Origin: Medakamo hakoo
Taxonomy: Eukaryota; Chlorophyta; Trebouxiophyceae; Coccomyxaceae
Reading direction: 5' to 3'
Assembly: GCA_026636295.1 (NCBI GenBank)
Contig: CP089462.1
Coordinates: 868,001-932,000, forward strand
DNA length: 64,000 nt
The position numbers and the translations under genes were made by a program. Positions 1 through 11,400 of the stretch are shown here, piece after piece. The notes under the pieces are model-generated. The model was not told where the DNA came from. It did not search any database and saw only the letters and a program-made list of their open reading frames with translations. The first letter of the stretch is position 1. Every line of letters begins with the position of its first letter.

Positions 1-1
1 C

Positions 2-2311
2 CCGCCTCCCTCGCTGGAAGGCGGCCTGGCGGCGGCGGCGGCCGTCCCGCTCGTCGCGACGCCCGGGTCGGGAGCGGGATTGCGCACGGGCCTGGCCGCT
101 ACAGCGACGCCCGGGTCGGCCTCCCGCCTGCGCCCGCCCAGCGGGCTGGGCACGCCCAGCTCTGGCGGGCGGCGCCCGTCGACTGGCGGGTCGGGCGGTG
201 GGGGCGGCGGCTTCCGCGGGCCCAGCGCGACGGCCCGGGCTTTGCCGCTCGGCTCCCGCCCGGCCAGCGGCGAGCCGGCTGGCGGTGGGCTGGGTTCGCC
301 CGTGCCCAACGGCGCGGCAACCGCAGCTTTGGCTGAAGCGAGAAAAGAAGCCGCCGCCGCCGCGGCCCGCGCCGACGCCCTGGCAGCCGAGGTAGCCGCC
401 CTGACGTCCCGCCTCGCCAGTCAAGAAGCTGAGGCTGCGGCCAAGATCGCGGCGGCTGAGCAGGCGGCGGCGCAAGCGTCCGAAACCGCGAGCCGGAACC
501 AGGCGGCCGAGGTTGACGCGCTCGCGTCCCTGGAAGAAAAAATCGCGGCCGCGGAAGCGGAGCGGGATGAGGCTCTGTCAGCCGCGGAGCAGGCGCGCGC
601 TGATTTAGCTCGGTCTGTCGAGCAGGCGGCCACGGCCGTTGAAGCGGCCCGGGCCGAAGGCGAAGCCGCAGCGGCGGCCGACGCGGCGGCCGCGGTGGAA
701 GCCGCGCGCGCGGAGGCTGCCGCCGCCACAATCGCCGCCATTGACGCCGCGCGCGCCGAGGGTGCCGCCTCTGCGTCCGCCGACATTGAGGCCGCGCGCG
801 CCGAGGGCGAAGCCGCCGGCCGCACGGCCGCCGAAGCCGACTTGGCGGAAGCAGTGGCTGCGGCAGAAGCAGCGCGCGCGGAAGCCGACGCCGCCTCCGC
901 CCGTGTGGCTGCCCTCGAAACACAGCTGGCCGAGTCCAATGCCTGGTCTGAGGAGAAGTCGGCGGCCCAGACGGCGGACGTGCGGGCGGCGGAAGCCCGG
1001 GCGGAAGCGGCGGAAGCGGCGCTGGAGGAGGTGCGGGCTGAGCTGGCTGCTGCAGGTGAACGCCCGGCGGCTGAATTGACGGAGGTCCGGGCCAAATTGG
1101 AGGCTGCCGAAGCCGCCAAAGCCGCCGCGGACGAACGCGTCGCGTCTTTGGAAGCCGCGTCCGGGCGGGTGGCCGAGCTGGAGGGTGTCGCGGGGCGAGT
1201 GGCCGAGCTGGAGACCGCGCTGCAAGCCGCGCAAGCCGAGGCGGTGACCGCTGTGCAAGCCGCCCGGGCCGAAGCTCTGCTGGAACTGGAGTCGGCCCAG
1301 GGCGAGCTGGCGGCCGCGCAGGCCGCGCTTGCCGCGGCGACCGGCGGCAAGGAGGAAGAGGGCGCGGCGCTGCGGGCGGCCGCCGACGCTGCCGCTGCGC
1401 GCGCGGCTGACGCGGAAGCGGCTCTCAACGCCGCAACCTCTGAGCTGGCCGCCGCCCGCCAAGCCGCGGCGGACGCGGACGCCCGGGCGGCGGCCGCGGC
1501 CCGCGACCTGGAGGAGGTGGTGCCCCAGCTGGAGGGCCTGCTGGCCGACAAAGCCCGCCTGGAAGGCGAGCTGGCGGCCGCCACAGCCGCGGCCGCCCCT
1601 CCGCCGCCTGACCAGGACCCGGCCGCCCTGGCCGCCAGCCTGGCGCAGTGGCAGGACGCGTACAACGCACAGGCGGCTCAACTGGAGGCCGCGACGGCGG
1701 CAGCGGCGGCGGCGGACGCGCGTGCGGCCGCGGCCGAAGCCGACGCGGCGCGCGCGCAGGACGCGGCCCGGGACGCCGCGCTCGGCGGCGGTGGGGGCAA
1801 CGCCAGCACCGCCGATGCCGCCGCCGTCGCTCGCCTGCAAGAACGCCTGGCAACGCTGGAAGCCGAAGCCACGTCCCTGCGGGCGCGGGCGGCAGAGGCT
1901 GAAGCTGCCGCCGCGGCCGCGACGGCCGCCCGGGCGGCCGGCAGCACGTCCGGCGCCGTCGGCCTGGCCGCGGCGCTGGGTTCCGGTCCAGCAGTCGCTG
2001 CCGCGGCAGCCCGCGACGCGGAAGCGGCAGCTTTGACACTTTCGAATAAGAAAGATGAGGACGCGGCAGGCGTGGACGATGTCGAGGCCGCCGTGCTGAG
2101 TGGCGGGGACGGCGGCGTCCGCTTCCAGCCGCTGACGGGCTTGCTGCGCGGCGGGCCCGCGGCGTTGGCGCCCGTCCTGGGCGCGCCTGCTGTGCTGGCC
2201 GCGGCACGCCAGCTTGACCGGGCGGCCATTGCCCTGGACAGGTCTGCGGCCGCTCGTGCCGCGCTCGTGCTGTACTTTGTCTGCGTGCACGCCGTCTTAC
2301 TGCTGGTTTGA
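2..2311 (+). CDS. Golgin-84-like tail-anchored coiled-coil golgin (5' partial)
   Basis: The frame is open from the window edge, so the N-terminus lies outside; about 769 residues are visible. The protein is a Gly/Pro/Ser-rich head followed by roughly 550 residues of Ala/Glu/Arg heptad-like coiled coil. A short C-terminal segment ends in a hydrophobic anchor (ALVLYFVCVHAVLLLV) at the very last residue. The Arg-rich stretch before the anchor followed by LxxYxxxxH resembles the C-terminus of golgin-84 and plant golgin candidates 1/2. Those are Golgi tethers held by a C-terminal transmembrane helix. That assignment is family inference; composition alone would only say tail-anchored coiled coil. 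It converges on the SEC20 gene with 94 bp between stop codons. No in-frame ATG is seen in the visible 5' part. Confidence 0.7.
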   Translation, partial: PPPSLEGGLAAAAAVPLVATPGSGAGLRTGLAATATPGSASRLRPPSGLGTPSSGGRRPSTGGSGGGGGGFRGPSATARALPLGSRPASGEPAGGGLGSPVPNGAATAALAEARKEAAAAAARADALAAEVAALTSRLASQEAEAAAKIAAAEQAAAQASETASRNQAAEVDALASLEEKIAAAEAERDEALSAAEQARADLARSVEQAATAVEAARAEGEAAAAADAAAAVEAARAEAAAATIAAIDAARAEGAASASADIEAARAEGEAAGRTAAEADLAEAVAAAEAARAEADAASARVAALETQLAESNAWSEEKSAAQTADVRAAEARAEAAEAALEEVRAELAAAGERPAAELTEVRAKLEAAEAAKAAADERVASLEAASGRVAELEGVAGRVAELETALQAAQAEAVTAVQAARAEALLELESAQGELAAAQAALAAATGGKEEEGAALRAAADAAAARAADAEAALNAATSELAAARQAAADADARAAAAARDLEEVVPQLEGLLADKARLEGELAAATAAAAPPPPDQDPAALAASLAQWQDAYNAQAAQLEAATAAAAAADARAAAAEADAARAQDAARDAALGGGGGNASTADAAAVARLQERLATLEAEATSLRARAAEAEAAAAAATAARAAGSTSGAVGLAAALGSGPAVAAAAARDAEAAALTLSNKKDEDAAGVDDVEAAVLSGGDGGVRFQPLTGLLRGGPAALAPVLGAPAVLAAARQLDRAAIALDRSAAARAALVLYFVCVHAVLLLV

Positions 2312-2405
2312 GGGTGGCGCGAGGAGGCGGGGTGGAGCGGGTGGGGAGTAAGACAACGGATTTCAATCGTTGGGTTCCAACTCTGTTTTTTTACACACTG
2401 CATTG

Positions 2406-2797
2406 TCACAACTCGTCGTGGCGGGGCGGCGTGGCCGGCGCGGAACCGCCGTCGTCGTCCAGTTCTTCCGTCGGGTCGAAAAATTCGGGTTCCGCCTCGG
2501 TCGCGCCGACGTCCTCGCCGCCCGCAGCCTGGCCAGGTTCGGAGTCGGGCGCCGTCGGATCCGCCGCCTTCTCGCCCGCCATCTCGGCCCGCCGCTTGGC
2601 CAGGGCCGCTCTCTCAGCTTCCTCGCGCTTGGCGCGGCGGTAGGCCGGGTCGGTCGCCACGCGCACCCGCTCAGCTTCCTCGGCCGCCAGGCGGGCGCGC
2701 TCGCGCTCCTCGGCCTCGAGGCGGGCGCGCTCCCGTTCAGCTGCTTCCGCCGCTGCACGCGCGCGCTCGCGTGCTTCAGCTTCCAGCCGTTCACGCT

Positions 2798-2832
<35 letters not shown>

Positions 2833-4435
2833 CGTTCCTTTTCCTCTTCCTCCGCGCGCGCCCGAGCGGCTGCCTCCTCCTCCGCCCGCGCCCGCTCCTC
2901 CGCCGCCACCTTCTCCGCCACGGCCGCCCGCTCGGCCGTCGCCCGCTCCAGCTCAGCGGCGCGGTCGGCCTCCTGGCGGCGGGCGTCTTCTTCAGCAGCC
3001 AGCGCCGCCAGGGCTTCAGCTTCGCGCTGGGCGGCGCCCGCCGCCGCGGCGGCCGCGCGCTCCTGGGCGTCGGCGGCCGCCGCGGCTTCCCGGGCTGCGG
3101 CGTCAGCCGCGGCTTGAGACGCGGCGTGCTCCGCCCGGGCCGCTGCTTCGGCCGCCATGGCCTGTTGAGCGGCCGCCGCAGCGGCGGGCGCGTCTTCACG
3201 GCCACCGCCGCGGTCGCGCAGCCCGGCCACGGCCGCACCCAGGCGGCCGACGGCCAGGCGTGCCCCGCCCGCCACGGCGCCGGCCACGCCCGCCGGATTC
3301 CAGGCGCTGATGGACGAGGCACCGCCGGCAGGCGGAGGCGGTGGGACGGCGGCGGTGGCGGCGCCGCCATCCGCACCACCCCCCGCACCACCCCCCGCAC
3401 CGCCTTTCACGGCGGTCTCAAACACGGCCCGCACGGTCGCCCACGCCTGGCCCGGCCCGGGCACGGCCCCGCGCACCGCGTCCGGCACAAAGTACGCCGT
3501 CCGCTTGAGCACCACGTACGCGACGGCCAGGCCAAAGATGGCAAAGCCGGCCCACAGCGCTAGCGCGTCGCGCGTCGCGCCCCGCCGGTTTTCGGCCAGC
3601 AGCGCCTTGGCTTCAGACAGGCGGGCGCCGCCTTCGCCGTACGCGCCTGTCGTCGCGCCCAACTGAGCATTGGACGCGTCCAGGGCGGCCAGGGCAGCGC
3701 CCGTGTGCTGGATTTCCGAGGCGACCAGGTCGCGCGTGCGCTGCAGCGACGCGGTGACGCCGGTGGCCGCGGCGACGACGTCTCCCTCGGCCGCGGCGCG
3801 GGCGGCGGCGGCGGCGGCCTGGGATGGGCGAGTGGAAGGAGGCGGGGCAGCCCCGCCGCCGTCCTGGGACGGCGCCCCACCCCCCGCGCTGTTCAGCGAG
3901 TCGGACCGGCCGAGCAGGGCCCTGCGCGCGGCGGCGGCCGCGGCCGCCGCGTTGCGCCGGGCGGCCAGCCCCGCTTCCCGGTAGGCCGCGGCGGCGGCCT
4001 CGTACGCGGCCTTGTGCGTGGTGAGAGCGGACGCCAGGGCGGACGCGTCGTCAGGGCTGTTGGGGGGGGGGGGGGGGGGGGGGGGGGGATGGGATGGGGC
4101 ATGGGGCACGGGGATGGGGATGGAGGTCGGGCGCGCGGACGCGCGCGAAAACGAATGCCTTTGCGCACGAAAAACACAACGCACGAATCCAGTTCCTCCG
4201 CCAGCAGCTCCAGATCCCGCATGGCCGCCCGGGCGCGGGCCAGGGCGGCTTGGGCGTCGGCCGACGCGGCCCGGCAGGCCGCTTCATCCGTGGCGGACGC
4301 GGCCGCGAGCACGGTCGACGCACGCTCGGCGTCGGCAAAGGCTTGGGACAGAGCGGACGTTGCAGCGGACACGGGGTCGTCGCCACCGCCGCCCCAGGCG
4401 GGTGGGGCGGGCGCGTCGCCTATCGAGGCGTACAT
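2406..4435 (-). CDS. SEC20: SEC20-type SNARE with C-terminal HDEL and long luminal coiled coil
   Basis: Exons are complement(2406..4056, 4185..4435), giving 633 residues; donor GTGCGT, split Ser codon (phase 2). Residues about 182-246 match the Sec20/BNIP1 SNARE region (TRDLVASEIQHTGAALAAL, then a Leu/Asn/Arg-rich heptad). A transmembrane helix follows at about 248-267 (ALALWAGFAIFGLAVAYVV). Sec20 is a Q-SNARE of the ER acceptor complex for Golgi-to-ER COPI traffic. The last four residues are HDEL, as in yeast Sec20, which fits a luminal C-terminus. Unusual here is the roughly 365-residue luminal part, much of it an Ala/Glu/Arg coiled coil with an acidic end. The start (MYASIGDAP) is the ATG opening a frame that joins exon 2 cleanly. 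Confidence 0.85.
4062..4088. repeat. 27-nt G homopolymer (C-tract of SEC20 intron)
   Basis: An uninterrupted run of G lies inside the SEC20 intron. In the sense direction it is a C-run ending 4 nt before the CAG acceptor, so it serves as the polypyrimidine tract. It is prone to length variation and sequencing error. Confidence 0.9.
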
Positions 4436-4600
4436 GCGGACGGGGGTGAAGCGGACGGGTCTCGATGAAAAAAAACAGGAAAGAAACGTCTCAACAGAGG
4501 CTCTTGTCTCGGCCCGCGCGCGCGCACTCTCATGCCTCGCCTCCATCCCAACCCGCCCAAAAAGGAAACACACACGCCACGCTCTCTCACCACGCCCACA

Positions 4601-4675
<75 letters not shown>

Positions 4676-4683
4676 CCGCAGCC
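4436..4683. repeat. Spacer with long (CA)n microsatellite
   Basis: The 248-bp spacer between the SEC20 start and the phosphorylase stop holds an almost pure CA dinucleotide array at 4613-4673 (about 30 units). The rest is pyrimidine-rich. No gene is seen. It would contain the SEC20 promoter and the phosphorylase 3' UTR. Confidence 0.85.
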
Positions 4684-5455
4684 TCATTCGCTGGGCACCA
4701 CGCACGGCTCCACGCCCCAGATTTCTTTCGCGTAGCTGAGGATCGTGCGGTCGGACGAGAAGAAGCCGGACCCGGCGACGCTCGCCACGCTCTTCTTCGT
4801 CCAGCCGTCGACGTCGCGGTACGCGGCGTCCACGCGCGCCTGGGCGTCGATGAACGCCGGGAAGTCGTTGGCGACCAAGTAGAAGTCGGCGCCCGACGTG
4901 ATGGAGTCGCACAGCGGCTCGAAGAAGTCGGCCCAGCCAAAGACGCCGCGGCGGATGAGGCCGACGACGTGCTCAAAGGCCGGGTCGGGGCGGAACGACC
5001 CGCGCTCGGCCCGCAGGCGGGGGACTTCGTCCGCCCGCGCCCCGAAGATGAACATGTTTTCCTCGCCAATCTCCTGGGCGATCTCCACGTTGGCGCCGTC
5101 CATGGTGCCGATGATCAGCGAGCCGTTCATGGCAAACTTCATGTTGCCCGTCCCGGACGCTTCGGTGCCGGCCGTGCTGATCTGTTCGTTGAGCTCGGAG
5201 CCGGGGATGATGACCTCGGCCAGGGATACGTTGTAGTCCGGCAGGAAGGCCACCTTGAGCAGGTCGCCGATGTCCGGGTCGGAGTTGACCTTGTCGGCGA
5301 CGGCGCAGACCAGCTTGATGATGCGCTTGGCCATCTCGTACCCGGGCGCGGCCTTGCCGCCGATCACGCACAGGCGGGGCACGGCGGCCGCCCGCTCGGC
5401 CGGGGACATGGCCTTCAGCTTGTCGTACCGGTGGATGATGCCCAGCACGTTGAGC

Positions 5456-5490
<35 letters not shown>

Positions 5491-8288
5491 GACGTCCAGG
5501 AGCGCGTCCGGGCGGCCGACGACGCCCGTGAGCTCCGCGACCTTGGCCATGGCCCTGGCCTTGGCCGTCGCCTTGACGCGCCGCCACGCTTCCAGGAAGG
5601 CCGGGTCGTCGACCGACTTGCGCAGCTCCGTCAGCCGGTCCAGGTCGTTGATCCAGCCGTCGTCGCCCAGGGTGGCGGTGATCAGGTCGCGCAGGGGCGG
5701 GTTGCAGAACGCCAGCCAGCGGCGCGGCGTCACGCCGTTCGTCTTGTTCTGGAATTTGCCCGGCGTCAGGTCCGCAAAGTCTTTGAAGATGGTGTGCCGG
5801 ATGATGTCCGAGTGGATGGCGGCCACGCCGTTGACGGTGTGGGAGGCGACGACGGCCAGGTAGGCCATGCGCACGAGCTTCTCGCCGCCCGGGCCGTCCT
5901 CGATGATGGACATGCGCCCGATGCGGGCGTGGTCGTCGCCCAGCTTGGCGCGCAGGCCCTGGATCCACCGCCAGTTGATGTCGTAGATGATCTGCATGTG
6001 GCGGGGCAGCAGCTTTTCCAGGAGGGAGACCGGCCACTTCTCCAGGGCTTCGGGCAGGACGGTGTGGTTGGTGAACGCAAACACGGCCGTCGCGACGTCC
6101 CACGCCGCCGTCCAGCCCAGGCCCTGCTCGTCCATGAGCACGCGCATCAGCTCCGGCACCGCGATCGTCGGGTGCGTGTCGTTCAGCTGGAACGCCACCT
6201 TGTCCGCGAACTTGGAGAAGTCGGCGCCGTGCACGTCGGTGTACCGGCGGACGACGTCCTGGATCGTCGCGCTCACGAAAAAGTGTTGCTGCTTCAGGCG
6301 CAGCTCCTTGCCCTGGTACGTGCGGTCGTCCGGGTACAGGACGGACGACAGCGTCTCCGCCCGCTGCCGGGCCAGGATGGCCTGGACGTAGTCGCCCGTG
6401 TTGAAGGCCTCCAGATCGAACTCCCGGTCCGGGCGCGACGCCCACAGCCGCAGGTTGAGCGTGTTGTTGGTGGCAAAGCCGGGGATGGGGTTGTCGAACG
6501 CGACGGCCGTCACCGACTCGCCCGGGTTCCACCGGAACACCTGGCGGCCGTCGACGTCGTGGACGGAGACGTGGCCGTAAAAGTGGACGGGGTACGACAC
6601 CTGGACGCGCTCAATCTCCCAGGGGTTGCCAAAGTTCAGCCAGTAGTCGGGCTGCTCGTGCTGGAAGCCGTCGATGATGGACTGGCGGAACATGCCGTAC
6701 TGGTACCGGATGCCGTACCCCCAGGCGGGCAGGTTGGTGGTGGCCATGGAGTCGAGGAAGCAGGCGGCCAGGCGGCCCAGGCCGCCGTTGCCCAGGGCCG
6801 CGTCCCGCTCGTACTCGGCGATCGTCTCCAGGTCGTAGCCCAGCTCGGCCAGGGCTTCGGTGTAGGGGCCGGCGACGCCCAGGTTGTACAGCGCGTTGGT
6901 CAGGGACCGGCCCATCAGGAACTCCATGGACAGGTAGTACACCCGCTTGGGGTCGGCCTCCCGGAAGTACACGTTCGTGTCGTTCCACGCTTCAATGAGG
7001 CGGTCGCGCAGCGAGTACCCCGTCGCCAGGTAGGCGTCCCGGTTGTCGAAGGCGTACCGGGACCGGGCGAGCGTGTACTCCACGTGCTGGACGATGGATT
7101 CTTCGACGGACAGGACGTCGGACTTTTGGTAGGTGTCTGTGGGGGGGTGGGGGTGGGGGGGATGGTGTGTGTGAGTTTTTGGGGGGTTGAACGACCCACA
7201 GGGATGGTGCGTCCGTGGTGTGCGGGGGTGTGGGGGGGTCCGCGGCCGCCCGCCCCCTCCTCCTCTTCCCCGCGTCGCCTCCCCTTGTCACCCGCCACGA
7301 CTCACCCATGAGATTCGCCAGCAGCGGGTTGGAGGCCTCCCCCTTGCCCAGGGACGGCCGTTTGGAGGCCGCGCGAGACAGCGCGCGCGCGGGCGGGGCG
7401 GCCACCGTGTCGGACGCGGCCATCAGGATTTCCAGGGAGGCGCGCAGCGCGGAGATGGCGGACGGGTCGGTCAGCTTGTCGCCGGAGAGCTGGGGAGGCG
7501 TGGGCGCGGGGGCGGGCACGCGAGGGGGAAAAGAGGGGGGGGCGTGAGGGGGGGGGGGCGGCGTGTGTGCGCCCTTAGGGCCGCCCCCCTGACCCTTCCC
7601 TTTTTTCACCCTGTCGTCTCTCCAGGCGCCGCCACGGCACCAACGCCCCCAACGCACCGTCGTCACGTAAAATTTGTCGTCGACGGCGCCCTTGACGCAG
7701 GTGACTTCGGCCTGGTGGAGTTGGGGATGGGCGGAAACGGCGTGAGATAGAAAGGAGGCGGAGACACAAAAAAGGCCGCGGACGCGGCGCGCCTGTGCGC
7801 GCCATCCCTCTGCCCCCATTGGCCGCCCGACCGCCGGCCATCCGGGGCCCTCCCCGCCGCGACCTGCCCCTCTCCAACCCTGCCCGGGCGTCCCCAGCGC
7901 CCAGGCCGCATCACCAGAGCCGCCCCCCCCGCTCCCCCCTTGCTTTTGCTCGCACCTTTTGCACGTCCAGGCCCAAGTCGCGGAACGCGGCCGTCAGGGC
8001 GGTCAACAGCCCGGGCCGGTTGGGGCCCGTCACCCGGACGACCGTCAGGGCCGGGTCGGCGGCCGTGTCGATGTCCACCGTCCCGACAGAGGCGGCGGAC
8101 GAGGTGGGGGAGGCCTGGGGTTGACCGGCCGAGCGGCGGGCGGAGGGGCCGGGCGCGCTGCCGCGCTGAGGCTTGGCCGAGCCAGAACCAGCCGCGGCGC
8201 GAACGGCGACCACGCGCGGCGCCGCGGCCCGGCGCGCGCCAGCTGGGGTGGCCGCGCCGGTGGGCGCACGCATGGCGGCGGCCCGCAT
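4684..8288 (-). CDS. Plastid alpha-glucan phosphorylase with N-terminal ACT domain
   Basis: Exons are complement(4684..7136, 7306..7489, 7658..7711, 7956..8288), giving 1007 residues; donors GTGAGT, GTGCGT and GTGCGA. Residues 1-70 are Ala/Arg/Ser-rich with almost no acids, like a chloroplast transit peptide. Residues about 76-145, over three exons, read as an ACT domain (LTVVRVTGPNRPGLLTAL, then AEVTCVKGAVDDKFYVTT). From about 200 to the end is a complete glycogen/starch phosphorylase (EC 2.4.1.1). It includes MEFLMGRSLTNALYNLG, VKRIHEYKRQLLNVLG and the PLP-lysine motif EASGTGNMKF (Lys about 857). The enzyme releases glucose-1-phosphate from alpha-1,4-glucan. The exon joins keep frame and reconstitute LMDTYQKSD, so the fusion is well supported. 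ACT domains usually bind small ligands, which suggests but does not prove allosteric control. It is divergent from the NUP1-like gene. Confidence 0.9.
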
Positions 8289-8455
8289 GAGGGGTGGGAG
8301 AGGGAGGGGAGGAGCGGGCGTGAAAAGGGAACGCGCGCCGCGAACAGTTTTTGTGCGTCTGACGGTCGAGCAGGGCCAAGCGCGCTCCCAGTCCCAGTCC
8401 CCGCTTTTTTTTTGGACGGTCGCACCACAACACCCGTCCCTCCATCAATCACAGC
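8289..8455. promoter_or_regulatory. Bidirectional promoter between phosphorylase and NUP1-like genes
   Basis: The 167 bp between the two divergent ATGs must hold both promoters and 5' UTRs. It contains a run of T at about 8405-8413. No clear TATA box is seen. Confidence 0.5.
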
Positions 8456-11400
8456 ATGGACGGCGGCGACGGCGGCGCACCCACCATCCGGCGCGCCACC
8501 CGCCTGTCCGGCCGGGCCCGGCCGGCGGCCGAGGAAGACGCCCAACCCGCGCCCGTGCCGGCGGCGCGCCCGCCGTCCTCGGGCCTGCTCGGCCGTGCGG
8601 CGGCCTGGGCGGCGTCGCCCCTGTCGTCCGCGCTGAAATTTCAGGTGCGTTGGACTTGCATCGCGTGCGGTGTGGGAGGGGGTGGATGGACGTGCGTGTC
8701 TGTGCGGTCGCCCAAAAACAAACAAAAAACTCGCATCGCTCGCCATCAGACGCGGGGGCGGCGAAATTCTTGCCCTCACCACGCCTCGCACACGCCCTGA
8801 CCCACACTCACACCCGCACAGGTTCCTACCTCACTAGGCTTTAGGTCTGGTGGGCGGGAAGGCGGCGAAACCGGCCGAGGTGCGTCGGAATTCGCGGTTG
8901 CGTGCGCGGGCGCATGCGTTTTTTTTTTTTTTCCGACGCGGGCACGATGACGCCAAACGCGCAACCTGACCTGTGCTTTTGCCTGCATGGGGGTGGGGAG
9001 GGGGCGGACGGGCGGGGCGCCCCTCCCTCACGCGCTCCCTCAACACACAACACAGGTGACGCCAACGGCACGGCCGCCGCCCCCACCCCGGCCGGCAGCG
9101 GGTCGTCGTCCCGGCCGCCCGCGCCAGGCGGCGCGCCCGCGGCCAGCCCGCCCCGCAGGTCCGCTCGCCGGGCGACGGCCGCCGCGCCCGCGCCGCCGTC
9201 CGCCTCGCCCGGCGGACGCGCCTCGCCCGGCGGACGGCGGCGCACGGCCGTCGCGACCACTGCGCCAGCGCCCCGTCCGGGCCCCACGCCCGCCGCGGCC
9301 GCCGTCTTGGCCGCGCCCTCGCCCTTTGCCGGCTTGCGGTCGTCCCTGGCCGCCTCCCCGCTCCACCGCCCGCCGCCCCTGGTCGCGGACGCCCTGGCCG
9401 CCGTGCGTGCGGACGGCGGTGCCCCGCCGCCGGCCTTGGCCGCGGCGGCGGCGGACGGCACGCCCCTGCCCGGCCTGCGCTTTCCGTCGGCGCCGCCCCC
9501 GGCCGCGGCGGCCCGCCCGGCCGCGGGCGCGGCGCCCGCCGTGCCCAGCCGCCTGGGCGCTGGGGCCCGGCCGGTGAATGGTGGCGCGCGCCCGCCCAGC
9601 GGCCGCGCGCGGTCGGCCAGCGCCGGGCCGGCGGCCGCGCCGCCCGCGCCCGCGCCCGTGCTCCCCGCCTTCCCCTCCGTCTATGCGTCGTTCACCCCGC
9701 TGCGGATGGGGTCCGCCCACGCGCCGCCGTCCGCGGCGGCACGGCCGCCTGCCGCCGGCGGGGGCGGCACGCCGGCCTGGGCGCCCATGCGGACGTACGC
9801 GTCCCTGGGCGGCGGCTCTGGAGGCGGCGGCGTCGTCGGGCCGGCGCCGGCGGCGTTCACGCCCGCGCCGCCGCGCGCCGCCGCCGCCACGCCCGCAGTC
9901 ACCACCACCACCACGACGGGCAAGCGCCGCCGCCCGGCCGACGACGCGGAGGAGGCGGCCGCACCGGCGGAAGGCAGCACGCCCGCCACGGCGCCGGCGC
10001 CGGGCGGGCGGCGGCGGGCGACGCGGTCCGGCGCGGCCGGCGCGGCGGCGCCACCTCCGGCTGCGGCGACCCCCCTCGTCGGCGCGGGCGCGCCCGCCGA
10101 CGCCGGCGCCGCCACCACCACCCGCCGCACCCGGCGCCGGGCCGACGGGCCGGGCGCGGGTGTCGGCGTCTTTGGTGGCGGCGGCGGCTGGGGCGGCGCG
10201 GGCGGGCGGACGCCGCTGGCCCGCCCGCTCGCACTCGCGCCGGCGCCGCCTGCTGCCGCTGCTGTGCCGCCACCGCCACCACCACAGCAACAGCAGCCGT
10301 CCCCTCCCGCCATGACCGACACCGCCCGCCGCATCATGGCGGCCCTGGACGCGCTGAACGAAGGCATCGTGCCTCCCGGCGCCCTGGAAGCCGCGCTGGG
10401 CGTGGGCGGCAATGGTGGGTTGGCCGACCCCGGCCCGCCGCCACCCCCGCCAACCGACTCGCTCGTCTTTGGCGGCGCGTCGCCGTCGCCGTCGCCGGCC
10501 GCGGCGGCTGCTCCGGCCGCACCACCGCCCACGCAAGCCGCTCCGCCGCCGCCGCCCGTGTGGGCGCCCCCGACGCGGCTGGGGACGACGCCGGCGACGA
10601 CTGCCGCCCTGCCGCCGGGCACAGAGGCGCCGCCGCCGCCGCTCTTTGCTCCGCCGCCTGTATTTGGCGGCAGTCCCGCTGCTGCTGCTGCTGGTGGTGC
10701 GGCTGCGTCACCCACGCACGCGGAAGCCGGGTCGCCGCCTGACGTGGCGGCGGAGTCGCCCGGGTCGCCCGCGTCCGGTGGTGCGCCCCAGTCGCCGCCC
10801 GCGCCAACGCCGGGCACGGTCGCCGCACCGCGCCCGCCGCCCTTCTCCTTTCTGGGGAGCGGCAGCGGTGGAGCTGCGGCCGCCGCGCCTGCTGCAGCCA
10901 AAGCCGCGCCGCCCACGCCGACGGTGGTGGCCAAGCCCGTCGAAGAGGCGGCGGCGGCGGCGGCGGCGCGGCCGCCCCCGCCCACCTTTGCCTTTGGCGG
11001 GCTGCGCGGCTCGGCCCTGGACGACCAGGTCAAAGCGGCCGTGGGGCGGGCGGGCGACGCGCCCGCTTCCACGCGGACGTTTGCCTTTGGCGCGCCCGTG
11101 CCGGCGAGCGCGGCGGGTGCGGGACCCGTGCCGGACCTGCCGGCGGCGGCACCCGCTGCGGCTGCTGCTGCAGGTGCTGCTGCACCGGCGCCCACGCCAC
11201 CACCACCGCTGTTTTCCTTTGGCGGCCCGCCCGCCGCCGCGCCCAGCCCGGCCGCGCCCCCACCGCCCGCCCTGTTCAGCTTTGGTGCGAACGCGGCGCC
11301 GACGCCCCCGCCCGCGCGCACGCCGTCGGAGCCGGCGGACAAGGAGGGCGCGAATGCACTGGCCGCGGCCGCAGCGGCGCACCCGCTGCCCGCCGCGTCG

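Noticed and set aside
605-2290. 561-codon minus-strand frame opposite the golgin
   Set aside because: The coding strand has heptad-like coiled coil and a tail anchor; the antisense has neither.
4465-7311. 948-codon plus-strand frame opposite the phosphorylase
   Set aside because: It begins in the CA repeat and is antisense to a conserved enzyme. Its Asp/Val/Gly/Arg composition is the reverse complement of codon-biased sequence.
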